A stretch of 64,000 nucleotides of DNA from Dehalococcoidia bacterium (GTDB lineage: Bacteria; Chloroflexota; Dehalococcoidia; Tepidiformales; Tepidiformaceae), in contig JADZEI010000045.1 of assembly GCA_020850615.1 (NCBI GenBank), positions 46,889 to 110,888 on the forward strand. The letters run 5' to 3'. This document shows, in pieces, positions 1-7,351 of the stretch (the first letter of the stretch is position 1; the number at the start of each line of letters is the position of its first letter). The notes beneath the pieces are model-generated. The model did no database searches. It worked only from the letters and a program-made list of their open reading frames with translations, and had not been told where the DNA came from. A program made the position numbers and the translations under genes.

Positions 1-774
1 GGTCTCCTGGATGAGCTTCTCGCCGGCGCTGAGGGCGGCGGCCTGGCGCTTCTCTTCGAAGACCAGTGCGTCGTGCACCGCCCGGAAGCTGTTCATGTTC
101 TTGATCTCGACCTTGGTGCCGAACTCGGCCTGGCCGCGGGGGCGGAGGCTGATGTTCGCGTCGCAGCGGAAGTTGCCTTCCTCCATGTTCGCTTCGGAGA
201 CGCCGATATAGCGGAGCACCTGGCGCAGGCGGACGAGGTATTCGCGCGCTTCGGCCGGGGTGCGCATGTCGGGCTCGCTCACGATCTCCATGAGCGGCGT
301 GCCGGAGCGGTTCACGTCCACGAGGGAGTAGCCGTCGCCGGTCACGGGGTCGGTGCGGTGCAGGAGGCGGGCGGTGTCCTCCTCCATGTGCACGCGGGTG
401 ATGCCGATGCGGCGGGGTTCGTGCCCTTCGACCTGGATTTCGAGCGAGCCGCCCTTGCAGACCGGGAGGTCGTACTGGGAGATCTGGTAGCCCTTCATAA
501 GGTCGGGGTAGGGGTAGTTCTTGCGGTCGAACTTGCTGAACGGCGTGATCTCGCAGTCCAGGGCGAGGCCGGTCATGACGATGTCGGCGATGGCCTGTTC
601 GTTAATGACAGGGAGGACGCCCGGCATGCCCAGGCAAACGGGGCAGACGTGGGTGTTCGGGGCCGCGCCGGCATAGTCCGTGCTGCAGGCACAGAACATC
701 TTGCTGCGGGTGGTGAGCTGGCAGTGGACTTCCAGGCCGATGACGGTTTCGAAGTCGGTTGCTACAGCCGGCAC
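1..774 (-). CDS. gatB: Asp-tRNA(Asn)/Glu-tRNA(Gln) amidotransferase subunit B, 5' part
   Basis: This is the N-terminal 258 codons of GatB, which with GatA and GatC converts misacylated Glu-tRNA(Gln) or Asp-tRNA(Asn) to the amidated form. The start of the reading frame has the GatB signature VIGLEVHCQL, followed by the Cys-containing stretch KMFCACST and the CPVCLGMPG zinc-site region. It stays open to the window edge, ending at KLIQET, which in GatB lies near residue 260, so about half of the protein is outside the window. No ATG is in frame at the start. A GTG at 774 follows GGAGGT at normal spacing and gives MPAVATDFETVIG. Strong family call; start moderately sure. Confidence 0.93.
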   Translation of the reverse strand, partial: MPAVATDFETVIGLEVHCQLTTRSKMFCACSTDYAGAAPNTHVCPVCLGMPGVLPVINEQAIADIVMTGLALDCEITPFSKFDRKNYPYPDLMKGYQISQYDLPVCKGGSLEIQVEGHEPRRIGITRVHMEEDTARLLHRTDPVTGDGYSLVDVNRSGTPLMEIVSEPDMRTPAEAREYLVRLRQVLRYIGVSEANMEEGNFRCDANISLRPRGQAEFGTKVEIKNMNSFRAVHDALVFEEKRQAAALSAGEKLIQET

Positions 775-1108
775 ATGCACCTCCACCCACCGGGGACGAT
801 GACCGAGTATAGGCAGGGGGCGAAGCTCGGGACAATGCGCGAAAACGCTACATAAGGCGGCGGGGCTGCTGCTGCTGATGGCTTGCGCGCGCGTGTCAGT
901 TCGCGGGCGGACCTGCGCGGGTAGCCCGCCGTTCGCTGATCGCGCCTGCCAGGCGGAAGCAGTTCTCGACGAGGTGCGTGTCGACGGCGTGCCCTCGCTG
1001 GCGGCGCGGACGCTCGCGAGGCAGGAGCGCGTGAGATCACGGACGCGGTCGCTCACCACCACGATCGTGAGGTCCGCGCGGGAACCGTGGGCCGGGCGGG
1101 GGCGCCGA
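775..1108. other. Intergenic region with no gene seen
   Basis: These 334 bases separate the gatB start from the end of the HD-GYP gene; both are on the minus strand. Open frames here are high-GC shadows with arginine/alanine-rich translations and no recognisable domain or ribosome site. It should contain the gatB promoter, but no convincing -35/-10 pair was identified. Confidence 0.5.
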
Positions 1109-2458
1109 TTACGCTGCGCTAAACGTCGCGAGGCTGGATTCGAACCGTTCGAACAGGTAGGGGTCGAAGCGGGTGCCGGCGAGGCCGCGCATGACTTCGA
1201 TGGCGTCGGCGGAGCTCATGGCGCGGCGGTAGGGGCGGTCGCTGGTGAGCGCGTCGAAGGCTTCGCACATGCCGATGATCTGTGCTTCGGCGGGCACTTC
1301 GTCGCCTTCGAGCATGCCGGGGTAGCCCTTGCCATCGATGCGCTCATGGTGGCAGCCCACCCACCACGCGGCCGCGCCGAGGCCCGGCACTTCGCTCAGG
1401 ATGTCGCGCGCGTAGATGGGGTGGAGCTGGACGATGGCCATCTCGTCGATGGTGAGGATGTCGGGTTTGCTCAGCACGTGGGACGAGACGCCGAGCGTGC
1501 CGATGTCCTGGAGCAGCGCGGCGACCTGGACGAGGTCTGCGCGGCGCTCGGTCATGTCGCAGGTGAGGGCCACGCGGCGCGCGGCTTCGGCGACGCGGCG
1601 GCCGCGGCCGGTTTCGCGCCCGTTGCGTCCGTCGACCACGTCGCTGAGGGCGCCGATGAACTCGAAGAGCTCATCGCGGTTCATGATGCCGCCGTAGTTG
1701 AGCGACATGAGCGTGGCGGGCAGATCGTTGTCGTAGAAGCCGAGCCAGAACTCGTCCTTGCCGGCGAGTGCGGCCATGCGCTGGGCGATCTCGGGGTCGA
1801 GCTCGGAGCCGGCCATCTCGAGGACGAGGGCGGGCCCGCGGCGGCGCACCATGAGCGGCGAGCCTTCTGCGTCGATCATCGACTCCACGCGGTCGGCGAC
1901 TGCGACGATGCGCGAGACGAGGGGCATGCGATCGCCGGCCTGGGAGCCGGGGAGGCCGCTGCCGTCCCAGCAATCGTGGTGGTGGGCGACGGCGCGGGCG
2001 ACGGTTTCGCCGAGGCCGAGCTTGCGGGCGATGCGGGCGCCGTGCTCGCAGTGCTGGGTGAGGGCTTCGAGGACGTCGGCCCAACCGCCGGTGGGGACGG
2101 CCGCGAGGACATCGCGGGTACTCGCGTTGCCGGCGATGAGCCGGGTGCCGCGGGCGGTGTCGACGCGGGGGGCGGCTGGGACCGCGGCCATGCCGGCATC
2201 GTGGAGGAGGCAGCCGAAAAAGACCTCCTCGATGCGGGCGGCGTCGAGGCCGAGCTCGTTCGCGAGGTAGACGCCGATATAGGCGACGCGCTGGGCGTGC
2301 CCGGGCTTGCGCCCTTCGGCGAGGTCGAAGGCGCGGCTGAGCGGGGCGAGGAGGGTGCCCCGGCTGATCCGGGGGAGCCCGGAGAGCCCTGTGTCGTCGT
2401 ACAGGGATGGATCCAGGAAGTCTGCCTTCACGGTCTGGATCCGCGCCTTCGAAGCCAT
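1109..2458 (-). CDS. Tandem HD-GYP domain protein (c-di-GMP phosphodiesterase-like)
   Basis: This 449-residue soluble protein has two HD-GYP-type halves. The first (about residues 35-200) has HAQR at 54-57, HD at 86-87 and HHHDCWDGSGLPG at 159-171, a GYP motif changed to GLP. The second (about 250-440) has HHERIDGKGYPG near 370-381, but its HD pair is QD at 317-318. HD-GYP enzymes hydrolyse cyclic di-GMP or related dinucleotides using a two- or three-metal centre. Here each half lacks part of the consensus, so activity may be reduced, shared between halves, or lost in favour of ligand sensing. No receiver, membrane or other sensor domain is present. A GAGGGGTGG site precedes the ATG. It is divergent from korA across a 490-bp gap. 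Confidence 0.85.
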   Translation of the reverse strand: MASKARIQTVKADFLDPSLYDDTGLSGLPRISRGTLLAPLSRAFDLAEGRKPGHAQRVAYIGVYLANELGLDAARIEEVFFGCLLHDAGMAAVPAAPRVDTARGTRLIAGNASTRDVLAAVPTGGWADVLEALTQHCEHGARIARKLGLGETVARAVAHHHDCWDGSGLPGSQAGDRMPLVSRIVAVADRVESMIDAEGSPLMVRRRGPALVLEMAGSELDPEIAQRMAALAGKDEFWLGFYDNDLPATLMSLNYGGIMNRDELFEFIGALSDVVDGRNGRETGRGRRVAEAARRVALTCDMTERRADLVQVAALLQDIGTLGVSSHVLSKPDILTIDEMAIVQLHPIYARDILSEVPGLGAAAWWVGCHHERIDGKGYPGMLEGDEVPAEAQIIGMCEAFDALTSDRPYRRAMSSADAIEVMRGLAGTRFDPYLFERFESSLATFSAA

Positions 2459-2724
2459 ACGCCACCCCTCGTCCGGTCGTATCTCGGTAGTCCGAATATC
2501 GGACTGGAAACGGCGGGCGCGCAGGGACAGCGGGGTGGATGGATGTACAAATCAGGATCAGTCGTACGGGGCATGGAAGGGAAAGCGCCCCTGCACGAAT
2601 CGGCGGAAGGGGGTACACTATCCGGGGTAGGGCGTCGGTGGCGATGCAATCCCCTCCTGCCTCCCGGATTTGATCAGGCGGACATGGATCGCTGGCGTCG
2701 CAGTCGTATGTTCGAATTGCCGCG

Positions 2725-2744
2725 CTCCGAGCACGTGCTCGGAG
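2725..2744. repeat. Perfect 20-bp palindrome CTCCGAGCAC/GTGCTCGGAG
   Basis: Two 10-bp arms meet with no spacer upstream of korA. As DNA it could be a dimeric repressor operator; as RNA it would form a stem with a minimal loop. No transcription-factor family can be assigned from sequence alone. Confidence 0.6.
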
Positions 2745-2828
2745 GGGCTGTAGCCATTATCCGGGAACCTCGAAACGAGGCGGCTCACCATTCCGGTAGC
2801 CGGGGGACACGAAGCTTTTCCGATCGTG

Positions 2829-2850
2829 AGGCCGGCACCGGTGCCGGCCT
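2829..2850 (+). terminator. Perfect 22-bp GC-rich inverted repeat followed by TCTTGG
   Basis: Arms AGGCCGGCACC (2829-2839) and GGTGCCGGCCT (2840-2850) are fully complementary. The bases TCTTGG follow, a short weak U-tract. This resembles a high-GC intrinsic terminator that would end a plus-strand transcript about 100 bases before korA. It could end a small RNA starting within 2640-2730 or act as an attenuator. No Rfam family was recognised. Confidence 0.4.
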
Positions 2851-2948
2851 TCTTGGTGCCCGGGAGACGGTTGCCCGGAGCTCGTCCTGAGAATCTTCCA
2901 CGCCCCTACCAGGCGGTGGACCACAAAGAGGGTGGTTAGCAGAGGCCC

Positions 2949-4859
2949 ATGACGACAGAGAGTCCCGTACGAACCCCTCGGCCCGTCGAAGAGCTCGACC
3001 GCGTCACGATTCGCTTTGCCGGCGACTCGGGCGACGGCATGCAGTTGACGGGGACGCAGTTCACGAAGACGACGGCCGTCTTCGGGAACGACCTGGCGAC
3101 GCTGCCGGACTATCCGGCGGAAATCCGCGCCCCTACGGGGTCGCTGCCGGGCGTTTCGGGGTTCCAGATCTCGTTTGCGAGCACGGACATCCGGACGCCG
3201 GGCGACCAGCCGGACGTGCTCGTGGCGATGAACCCTGCGGCCCTGCGGACGAACATCAACGACCTGCGGCAGGGTGGGCTGCTCATCGTCGATGAGGACG
3301 AGTTCAACGCGGCGAACCTGAAGAAGGCCGGCTACCCGCTGAACCCGCTGGAAGACGGCGGGCTCGCCAGGTACCAGGTGGTGCGCGTGCAGATCACGCG
3401 GCAGAACGAGCTGGCGCTCGAAGGGCTGCCGCTGAACACGGCCCAGAAGTTCAAGTCCCGCAACTTCTACGCGTTGGGGCTGGTGCTGTGGCTCTACGGC
3501 CGGTCGATGGACACCACGATCAAGTGGGCGAACGACCGCTTCAAGCGGATGCCGGACCAGCTCGAAGCGAACGTGCGGGCGCTGAAGGCGGGCTACAACT
3601 TCGGCGAGACGAGCGAGCTGTTCCATTCGCGCTACGAGGTGGCGCCGGCGGAAGTGGCGCCGGGCACCTACCGGCACATCTCCGGGAACGAGGCGACGGC
3701 GCTGGGCTTCCTCGCCGCGTCGGAGCTCGCGGGGCTGCCGCTGTTCTACGCCAGCTACCCGATCACGCCGGCGTCCGACGTGCTGCACGAGCTTTCGAAG
3801 CTGCGCAACTTCGGCGTGAAGACGTTCCAGGCAGAGGACGAGATCGCGGCCATCGGTGCGGCGATCGGCGCCGCCTACGGCGGGCAGATGTCGCTGACCG
3901 GGACGAGCGGGCCGGGCCTGGCGCTTAAGAGCGAGGCGCTGAACCTGGCCGTGATGACCGAGCTGCCGCTCGTCGTGATCGACGTGCAGCGCGCAGGCCC
4001 GAGCACGGGCATGCCGACCAAGACCGAGCAGTCCGACCTGCTGCAGGCGATGTTCGGCCGGAACGGCGACTCGCCGGTCATCATCGTCGCGCCGGCCACG
4101 CCGTCGGAGTGCTTCACGATGGCGATCGAGGCGTTCCGGCTGGCGCTGAAGTACATGGTGCCGGTCATCTACCTGAGCGACGGCTACCTCGGGAACGGCT
4201 CGGAGCCGTGGCGCATCCCGGACATCGGCGAGCTGCCGCGGATCAGCTGGAGCTACGCCGGGCCGGTCGAGGGCGAGTTCAACCCGTACCAGCGCGACCC
4301 CGTAACGCTCGCGCGGCCGTGGGCGGTGCCGGGCCAGAAGGGGCTGACGCACCGGATCGGTGGCATCGAAAAATCGGGCCAGACGGGCGACATCAGCTAC
4401 GACCCGCGCAACCACCACACGATGACGCTTGCACGCATGGAGCGGGTGGCGCGCTCGGTCGCGGACATCCCGGCCCTGGAAGTGCAGGGTCCGTCGGAAG
4501 GCGACCTGCTCGTGCTCGGCTGGGGCGGCACCTACGGGGCGATCGCGAGCGCGGCGGAGAAGGCGCGCAAGGCCGGCAAGAGCGTGGCCTCGGCGCACCT
4601 GCGCTACCTGAACCCGTTCCCGGGGAACCTGGAGCAGGTGCTGCGCAGCTACAAGCGCGTGCTCATCCCGGAACTGAACACGGGGCAGCTCTCGCTGCTC
4701 ATCCGCGGGAAGTTCGTGATCGACGCGGTGCCCTTCAACAAGATCTCCGGGCAGCCGTTCAAGATCGCGGAGGTCGAGGGGAAGATCGACGAAGTCCTTG
4801 GCCTGACCGGCCCGTACGAGCTTTCGTTCGGCGGCGCGGCCGTGCTTGGGGGAGGCTAA
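2949..4859 (+). CDS. korA: 2-oxoacid:ferredoxin oxidoreductase, fused gamma-alpha subunit
   Basis: This 636-residue protein has the fused layout of 2-oxoglutarate:ferredoxin oxidoreductase alpha subunits. The N-terminal gamma domain (about residues 15-190) begins with TIRFAGDSGDGMQLTGTQF and contains DVLVAMNPAA. The alpha pyrimidine-binding domain starts near residue 235 with GNEATALG and FYASYPITPASD, followed by EDEIAAIGAAIGA and GTSGPGLALKSEAL, then the transketolase-C-like tail. With KorB it oxidatively decarboxylates a 2-oxoacid to an acyl-CoA, reducing ferredoxin, in the cytoplasm. 2-Oxoglutarate is the likely substrate by family, but pyruvate or branched 2-oxoacids cannot be excluded. 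An AGAGG site precedes the ATG, and the stop is 3 bases before korB. Confidence 0.93.
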   Translation: MTTESPVRTPRPVEELDRVTIRFAGDSGDGMQLTGTQFTKTTAVFGNDLATLPDYPAEIRAPTGSLPGVSGFQISFASTDIRTPGDQPDVLVAMNPAALRTNINDLRQGGLLIVDEDEFNAANLKKAGYPLNPLEDGGLARYQVVRVQITRQNELALEGLPLNTAQKFKSRNFYALGLVLWLYGRSMDTTIKWANDRFKRMPDQLEANVRALKAGYNFGETSELFHSRYEVAPAEVAPGTYRHISGNEATALGFLAASELAGLPLFYASYPITPASDVLHELSKLRNFGVKTFQAEDEIAAIGAAIGAAYGGQMSLTGTSGPGLALKSEALNLAVMTELPLVVIDVQRAGPSTGMPTKTEQSDLLQAMFGRNGDSPVIIVAPATPSECFTMAIEAFRLALKYMVPVIYLSDGYLGNGSEPWRIPDIGELPRISWSYAGPVEGEFNPYQRDPVTLARPWAVPGQKGLTHRIGGIEKSGQTGDISYDPRNHHTMTLARMERVARSVADIPALEVQGPSEGDLLVLGWGGTYGAIASAAEKARKAGKSVASAHLRYLNPFPGNLEQVLRSYKRVLIPELNTGQLSLLIRGKFVIDAVPFNKISGQPFKIAEVEGKIDEVLGLTGPYELSFGGAAVLGGG

Positions 4860-4862
4860 TCC

Positions 4863-5900
4863 ATGGCAACTGCCACGAACGGAAACATCATTACCGAGGA
4901 CCTGCCGGTGTTGACCCGGAAGGACTTCGTGACGGACCAGGAAGTGCGCTGGTGCCCGGGCTGCGGGGACTACTCGATCCTGGCGCAGATGCAGAAGATG
5001 CTGCCGGAGCTGCGGGTCCCGAAGGAGAACCTCGTGTTCATCAGCGGGATCGGCTGCTCGAGCCGCTTCCCGTACTACGTGGAGACGTACGGCTTCCACA
5101 GCATCCACGGGCGCGCGCTGACGCTGGCCACGGGGCTCAAGGCTTCGCGGCCGGAGCTCAAGGTGTTCGTCATCACCGGTGACGGCGACGGGCTGAGCAT
5201 CGGCGGCAACCACCTGCTCCACGCGATGCGGCGGAACATCGACCTCACGGTCGTGCTGTTCAACAACCGCATCTACGGGCTCACGAAGGGCCAGTTCTCG
5301 CCGACCAGCGAGATGGGGAAGATCACGAAGTCGTCGCCGTATGGCACGACGGAGATCCCGCTGAACCCGATCCGGATCGCGCTGGCAGCCGGCGCGACGT
5401 TCGTGGCGCGGTCGCTCGACCGTGACACGAAGCACCTGGAAGAGACGCTCTACAAGGCGGCCCAGCACAAGGGCGTGTCGTTCGTCGAGGTCTACCAGAA
5501 CTGCAACATCTTCAACGACGGCGCCTTCGCGGCGTTCGCGGAGAAGGATGTGCGCGCGGACCGGATGATCTACCTCGAAGACGGCAAGCCGCTGCGCTTC
5601 GGGAAGGACGGCCAGCACGGGATCCGGCTGAACGGCTTCCAGCCGGAGGTCGTGGAGAACGCGGCCGCCGACGATGCATCGATCCTGGTGCACAACGTGA
5701 ACCAGGAGAACACGATCCTCGCGAACATCCTCGTGAGCATGGACTACCCGGACTTCCCGGTGCCGATCGGCGTGTTCCGCGATGTGGACCACCCGACGTT
5801 CGACGACCTGCTCCAGAAGCAGGTGGACGACGCGATGGCGAAGGGCAAGGGCGACCTGGGCGAGCTGCTTCGCTCGGGCGAGACCTGGGAAGTGGGGTAG
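4863..5900 (+). CDS. korB: 2-oxoacid:ferredoxin oxidoreductase, beta (TPP-binding) subunit
   Basis: This 345-residue beta subunit is co-transcribed with korA. It has the CPGCGDYSIL motif (about residues 34-43), the SGIGCSSRFPYY region, and the thiamine-diphosphate/Mg motif GDGDGLSIGGNHLLHA followed by NNRIYGLTKGQFSPTS. This subunit holds the cofactor that attacks the 2-oxoacid. No dedicated 4Fe-4S ferredoxin domain is fused, consistent with KorAB-type enzymes. The gene ends about 75 bases before a strong bidirectional terminator. Confidence 0.94.
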   Translation: MATATNGNIITEDLPVLTRKDFVTDQEVRWCPGCGDYSILAQMQKMLPELRVPKENLVFISGIGCSSRFPYYVETYGFHSIHGRALTLATGLKASRPELKVFVITGDGDGLSIGGNHLLHAMRRNIDLTVVLFNNRIYGLTKGQFSPTSEMGKITKSSPYGTTEIPLNPIRIALAAGATFVARSLDRDTKHLEETLYKAAQHKGVSFVEVYQNCNIFNDGAFAAFAEKDVRADRMIYLEDGKPLRFGKDGQHGIRLNGFQPEVVENAAADDASILVHNVNQENTILANILVSMDYPDFPVPIGVFRDVDHPTFDDLLQKQVDDAMAKGKGDLGELLRSGETWEVG

Positions 5901-5902
5901 GC

Positions 5903-6066
5903 GGCTGTTGGCTATTGGCTGTTAGCTGTTGGCCCCCGGGGGGTGAACGGCTGGCCGCGCTTCGCAGCTAACGTTGAACGGGGAGCCGAATGGCTCCCCG
6001 TTTCCTTGTCCTGCGCTAATCCGGTTCGAACCGGCGGCCGATGGCCGACAGCCGATAGCCGATGGC
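5903..6066. repeat. Terminator flanked by inverted arrays of a GGCTATYGGCTGTY-like unit
   Basis: The left arm (5903-5932) consists of degenerate GGCTGTTGGC/GGCTATTGGC units and the right arm (6036-6066) of GCCGATRGCC/GCCGACAGCC units. Bases 5910-5923 match the complement of 6047-6060 at 12 of 14 positions. A perfect terminator stem sits between. The whole 160-bp unit is non-coding and resembles a REP/MITE-like or simple-repeat-derived intergenic element. Confidence 0.5.
5977..6003 (+). terminator. Intrinsic terminator of korAB (probably bidirectional)
   Basis: The stem AACGGGGAGCC (5977-5987) pairs perfectly over 11 bp with GGCTCCCCGTT (5992-6002) around a GAAT loop, followed by TTTCCTTGT on the plus strand. 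It lies between convergent genes (korB and the acetyltransferase), so it may serve both, although the minus-strand side has a poorer U-tract. Confidence 0.8.
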
Positions 6067-6067
6067 C

Positions 6068-7285
6068 TCAGAATCCATCCGGGGTGAACGGGGCGTGTTC
6101 GGGGCGGAAGATGGTGTCGGCGAGGCGGAGGATATCGGCGTCCGTGGCGCGGAGCGTGCCGGTGCGGGCGAGATAGGTGGCGCCGCGGTGCCCCGCGATC
6201 AGCGTCGCGAGCGCGTTCGGCGTGACCGTGAGGTCGGCGGGGACGTCCTTGCGGGTCACCTGCGCGGAGGGTCCGTCCGTTTCGAGGACGAGGGTGCCGT
6301 TGTTCCAGGTGCAGATGTCGTCGCCTTCGATGGCGATGCGGAGCATGCCGCGGCCGCCGTAGGGACGAGCTGCGAGCGCGGCCTCGGCATCCACCACGCG
6401 CATCCAGATCCCGTCGGACACGTGCGCGTTGAGCATCCGCGGCTCGAGCAGGAGCGAGGCGGTGAAGTCGTCTTCCGGCAGGGCGTTGCGCATGACCACC
6501 TTGCCGACGAGGTCGTGGCGGCGGATGTAGTCCCAGAGGGCGCGGTGGGCGGCCGTGTCGAGGGCGACGAAGTCCTTCACGTCGAGGACCTGATCGGGGC
6601 CGGGCTCGGCGCGCTCCTCTTCGCGGGTCTGGTAGATGACGTAGCCGCGGGGTTCGCCGGCGGCGTCGTTGTAGACGCCGACGTAGACCGGCTCGCCCTT
6701 CTTGCGGGGGCGGAGGACGGAGGCCTGCCAGAGCGGCATCGCCCGGTGGATCATCATGTTCCGGGGCGTCGCGTACTGGACGTAGACCGGCTTCATGACC
6801 GGCATCGCGTCCTCGGGCGTCATGAGCGTGACTTCGCCGTCGTAGCCGCCGGGCTGGTTGAAGCCGACGAACCGCGGGTCGAAGGAGTAGGACAGCGTGG
6901 AGGTCGCGCTGCCGTAGCCGAAGCGCTGGTAGATGGCGCCCATGCTCGCCCAGAGGATCGCGAGCGGCTGGTTGCGCTCCTTCATCGTATGGAGACCGGT
7001 GGTCATGATCTGCCGGAGGATGCCCTTGCGGCGGTGCTGCGGTAGGGTGCCCACCGCGGTCACCCCGCCCATGGCGACCTTCGCGCCGTTCAGCCGGACG
7101 GTGAACGGGAAGGTCCCCATAGTCGCGACCATCTTGCCGTCGATGAAGCCGCAGGTGGTCCAGTCGGGCTGGGTGACGTCGAGCTGGTCGTCCATGCCGT
7201 CGTTCGAGGCGAAGACGTAGGAGACGATCTTGCTGTAGTGCTGCAGCTCGTCGCGGTCGCGGCAGGCGCGGATCTCGATGCTCAT
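6068..7285 (-). CDS. Eis-like GNAT family N-acetyltransferase
   Basis: This 405-residue protein has the layout of the Eis family. An N-terminal GNAT fold contains VAMGGVTAVGTLPQHRRKGILRQ (acetyl-CoA loop with RRKG near residues 87-90) and the FGYG motif near residue 125. A second degenerate GNAT domain and a C-terminal sterol-carrier-like domain follow. Eis enzymes acetylate amines such as aminoglycosides or protein lysines; the substrate here is unknown. The ATG at 7285 follows GGGAGGGG and was preferred over upstream in-frame starts that give low-complexity N-termini. A promoter-like TATACT lies 37 bases upstream. Confidence 0.85.
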   Translation of the reverse strand: MSIEIRACRDRDELQHYSKIVSYVFASNDGMDDQLDVTQPDWTTCGFIDGKMVATMGTFPFTVRLNGAKVAMGGVTAVGTLPQHRRKGILRQIMTTGLHTMKERNQPLAILWASMGAIYQRFGYGSATSTLSYSFDPRFVGFNQPGGYDGEVTLMTPEDAMPVMKPVYVQYATPRNMMIHRAMPLWQASVLRPRKKGEPVYVGVYNDAAGEPRGYVIYQTREEERAEPGPDQVLDVKDFVALDTAAHRALWDYIRRHDLVGKVVMRNALPEDDFTASLLLEPRMLNAHVSDGIWMRVVDAEAALAARPYGGRGMLRIAIEGDDICTWNNGTLVLETDGPSAQVTRKDVPADLTVTPNALATLIAGHRGATYLARTGTLRATDADILRLADTIFRPEHAPFTPDGF

Positions 7286-7321
7286 GGTTCCCCTCCCGGG
7301 CCCGCGTGCGGGCGAGCGGCA

Positions 7322-7351
7322 AGTATAGGCGCTACGCGTGCCGGGTGTTAG
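7322..7351 (-). promoter_or_regulatory. Putative sigma-70-type promoter for the Eis-like gene
   Basis: On the minus strand CTAACA (7351-7346) and TATACT (7327-7322) are separated by 18 bases, close to TTGACA/TATAAT. The -35 element overlaps the stop of the upstream surface-protein gene, so the acetyltransferase can be transcribed independently. Sequence resemblance only. Confidence 0.45.

Larger units (their letters stand above)
2459..2948. other. Divergent intergenic region between HD-GYP gene and korA
   Basis: This 490-bp gap holds no credible ORF. It must contain both divergent promoters. Its right half carries two perfect inverted repeats (listed separately) and several other short self-complementary stretches, suggesting a transcribed structured leader or small RNA ahead of korA. 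Confidence 0.5.

Noticed and set aside
73..855. Long plus-strand frame of 260 codons opposite gatB
   Set aside because: The minus strand encodes clear GatB motifs; the plus frame is a high-GC shadow with no domain or ribosome site.
2757..5792. Minus-strand frame of 1011 codons across korAB
   Set aside because: The translation is rich in R, H, D and V with no folds; korA and korB on the plus strand carry full catalytic motifs.
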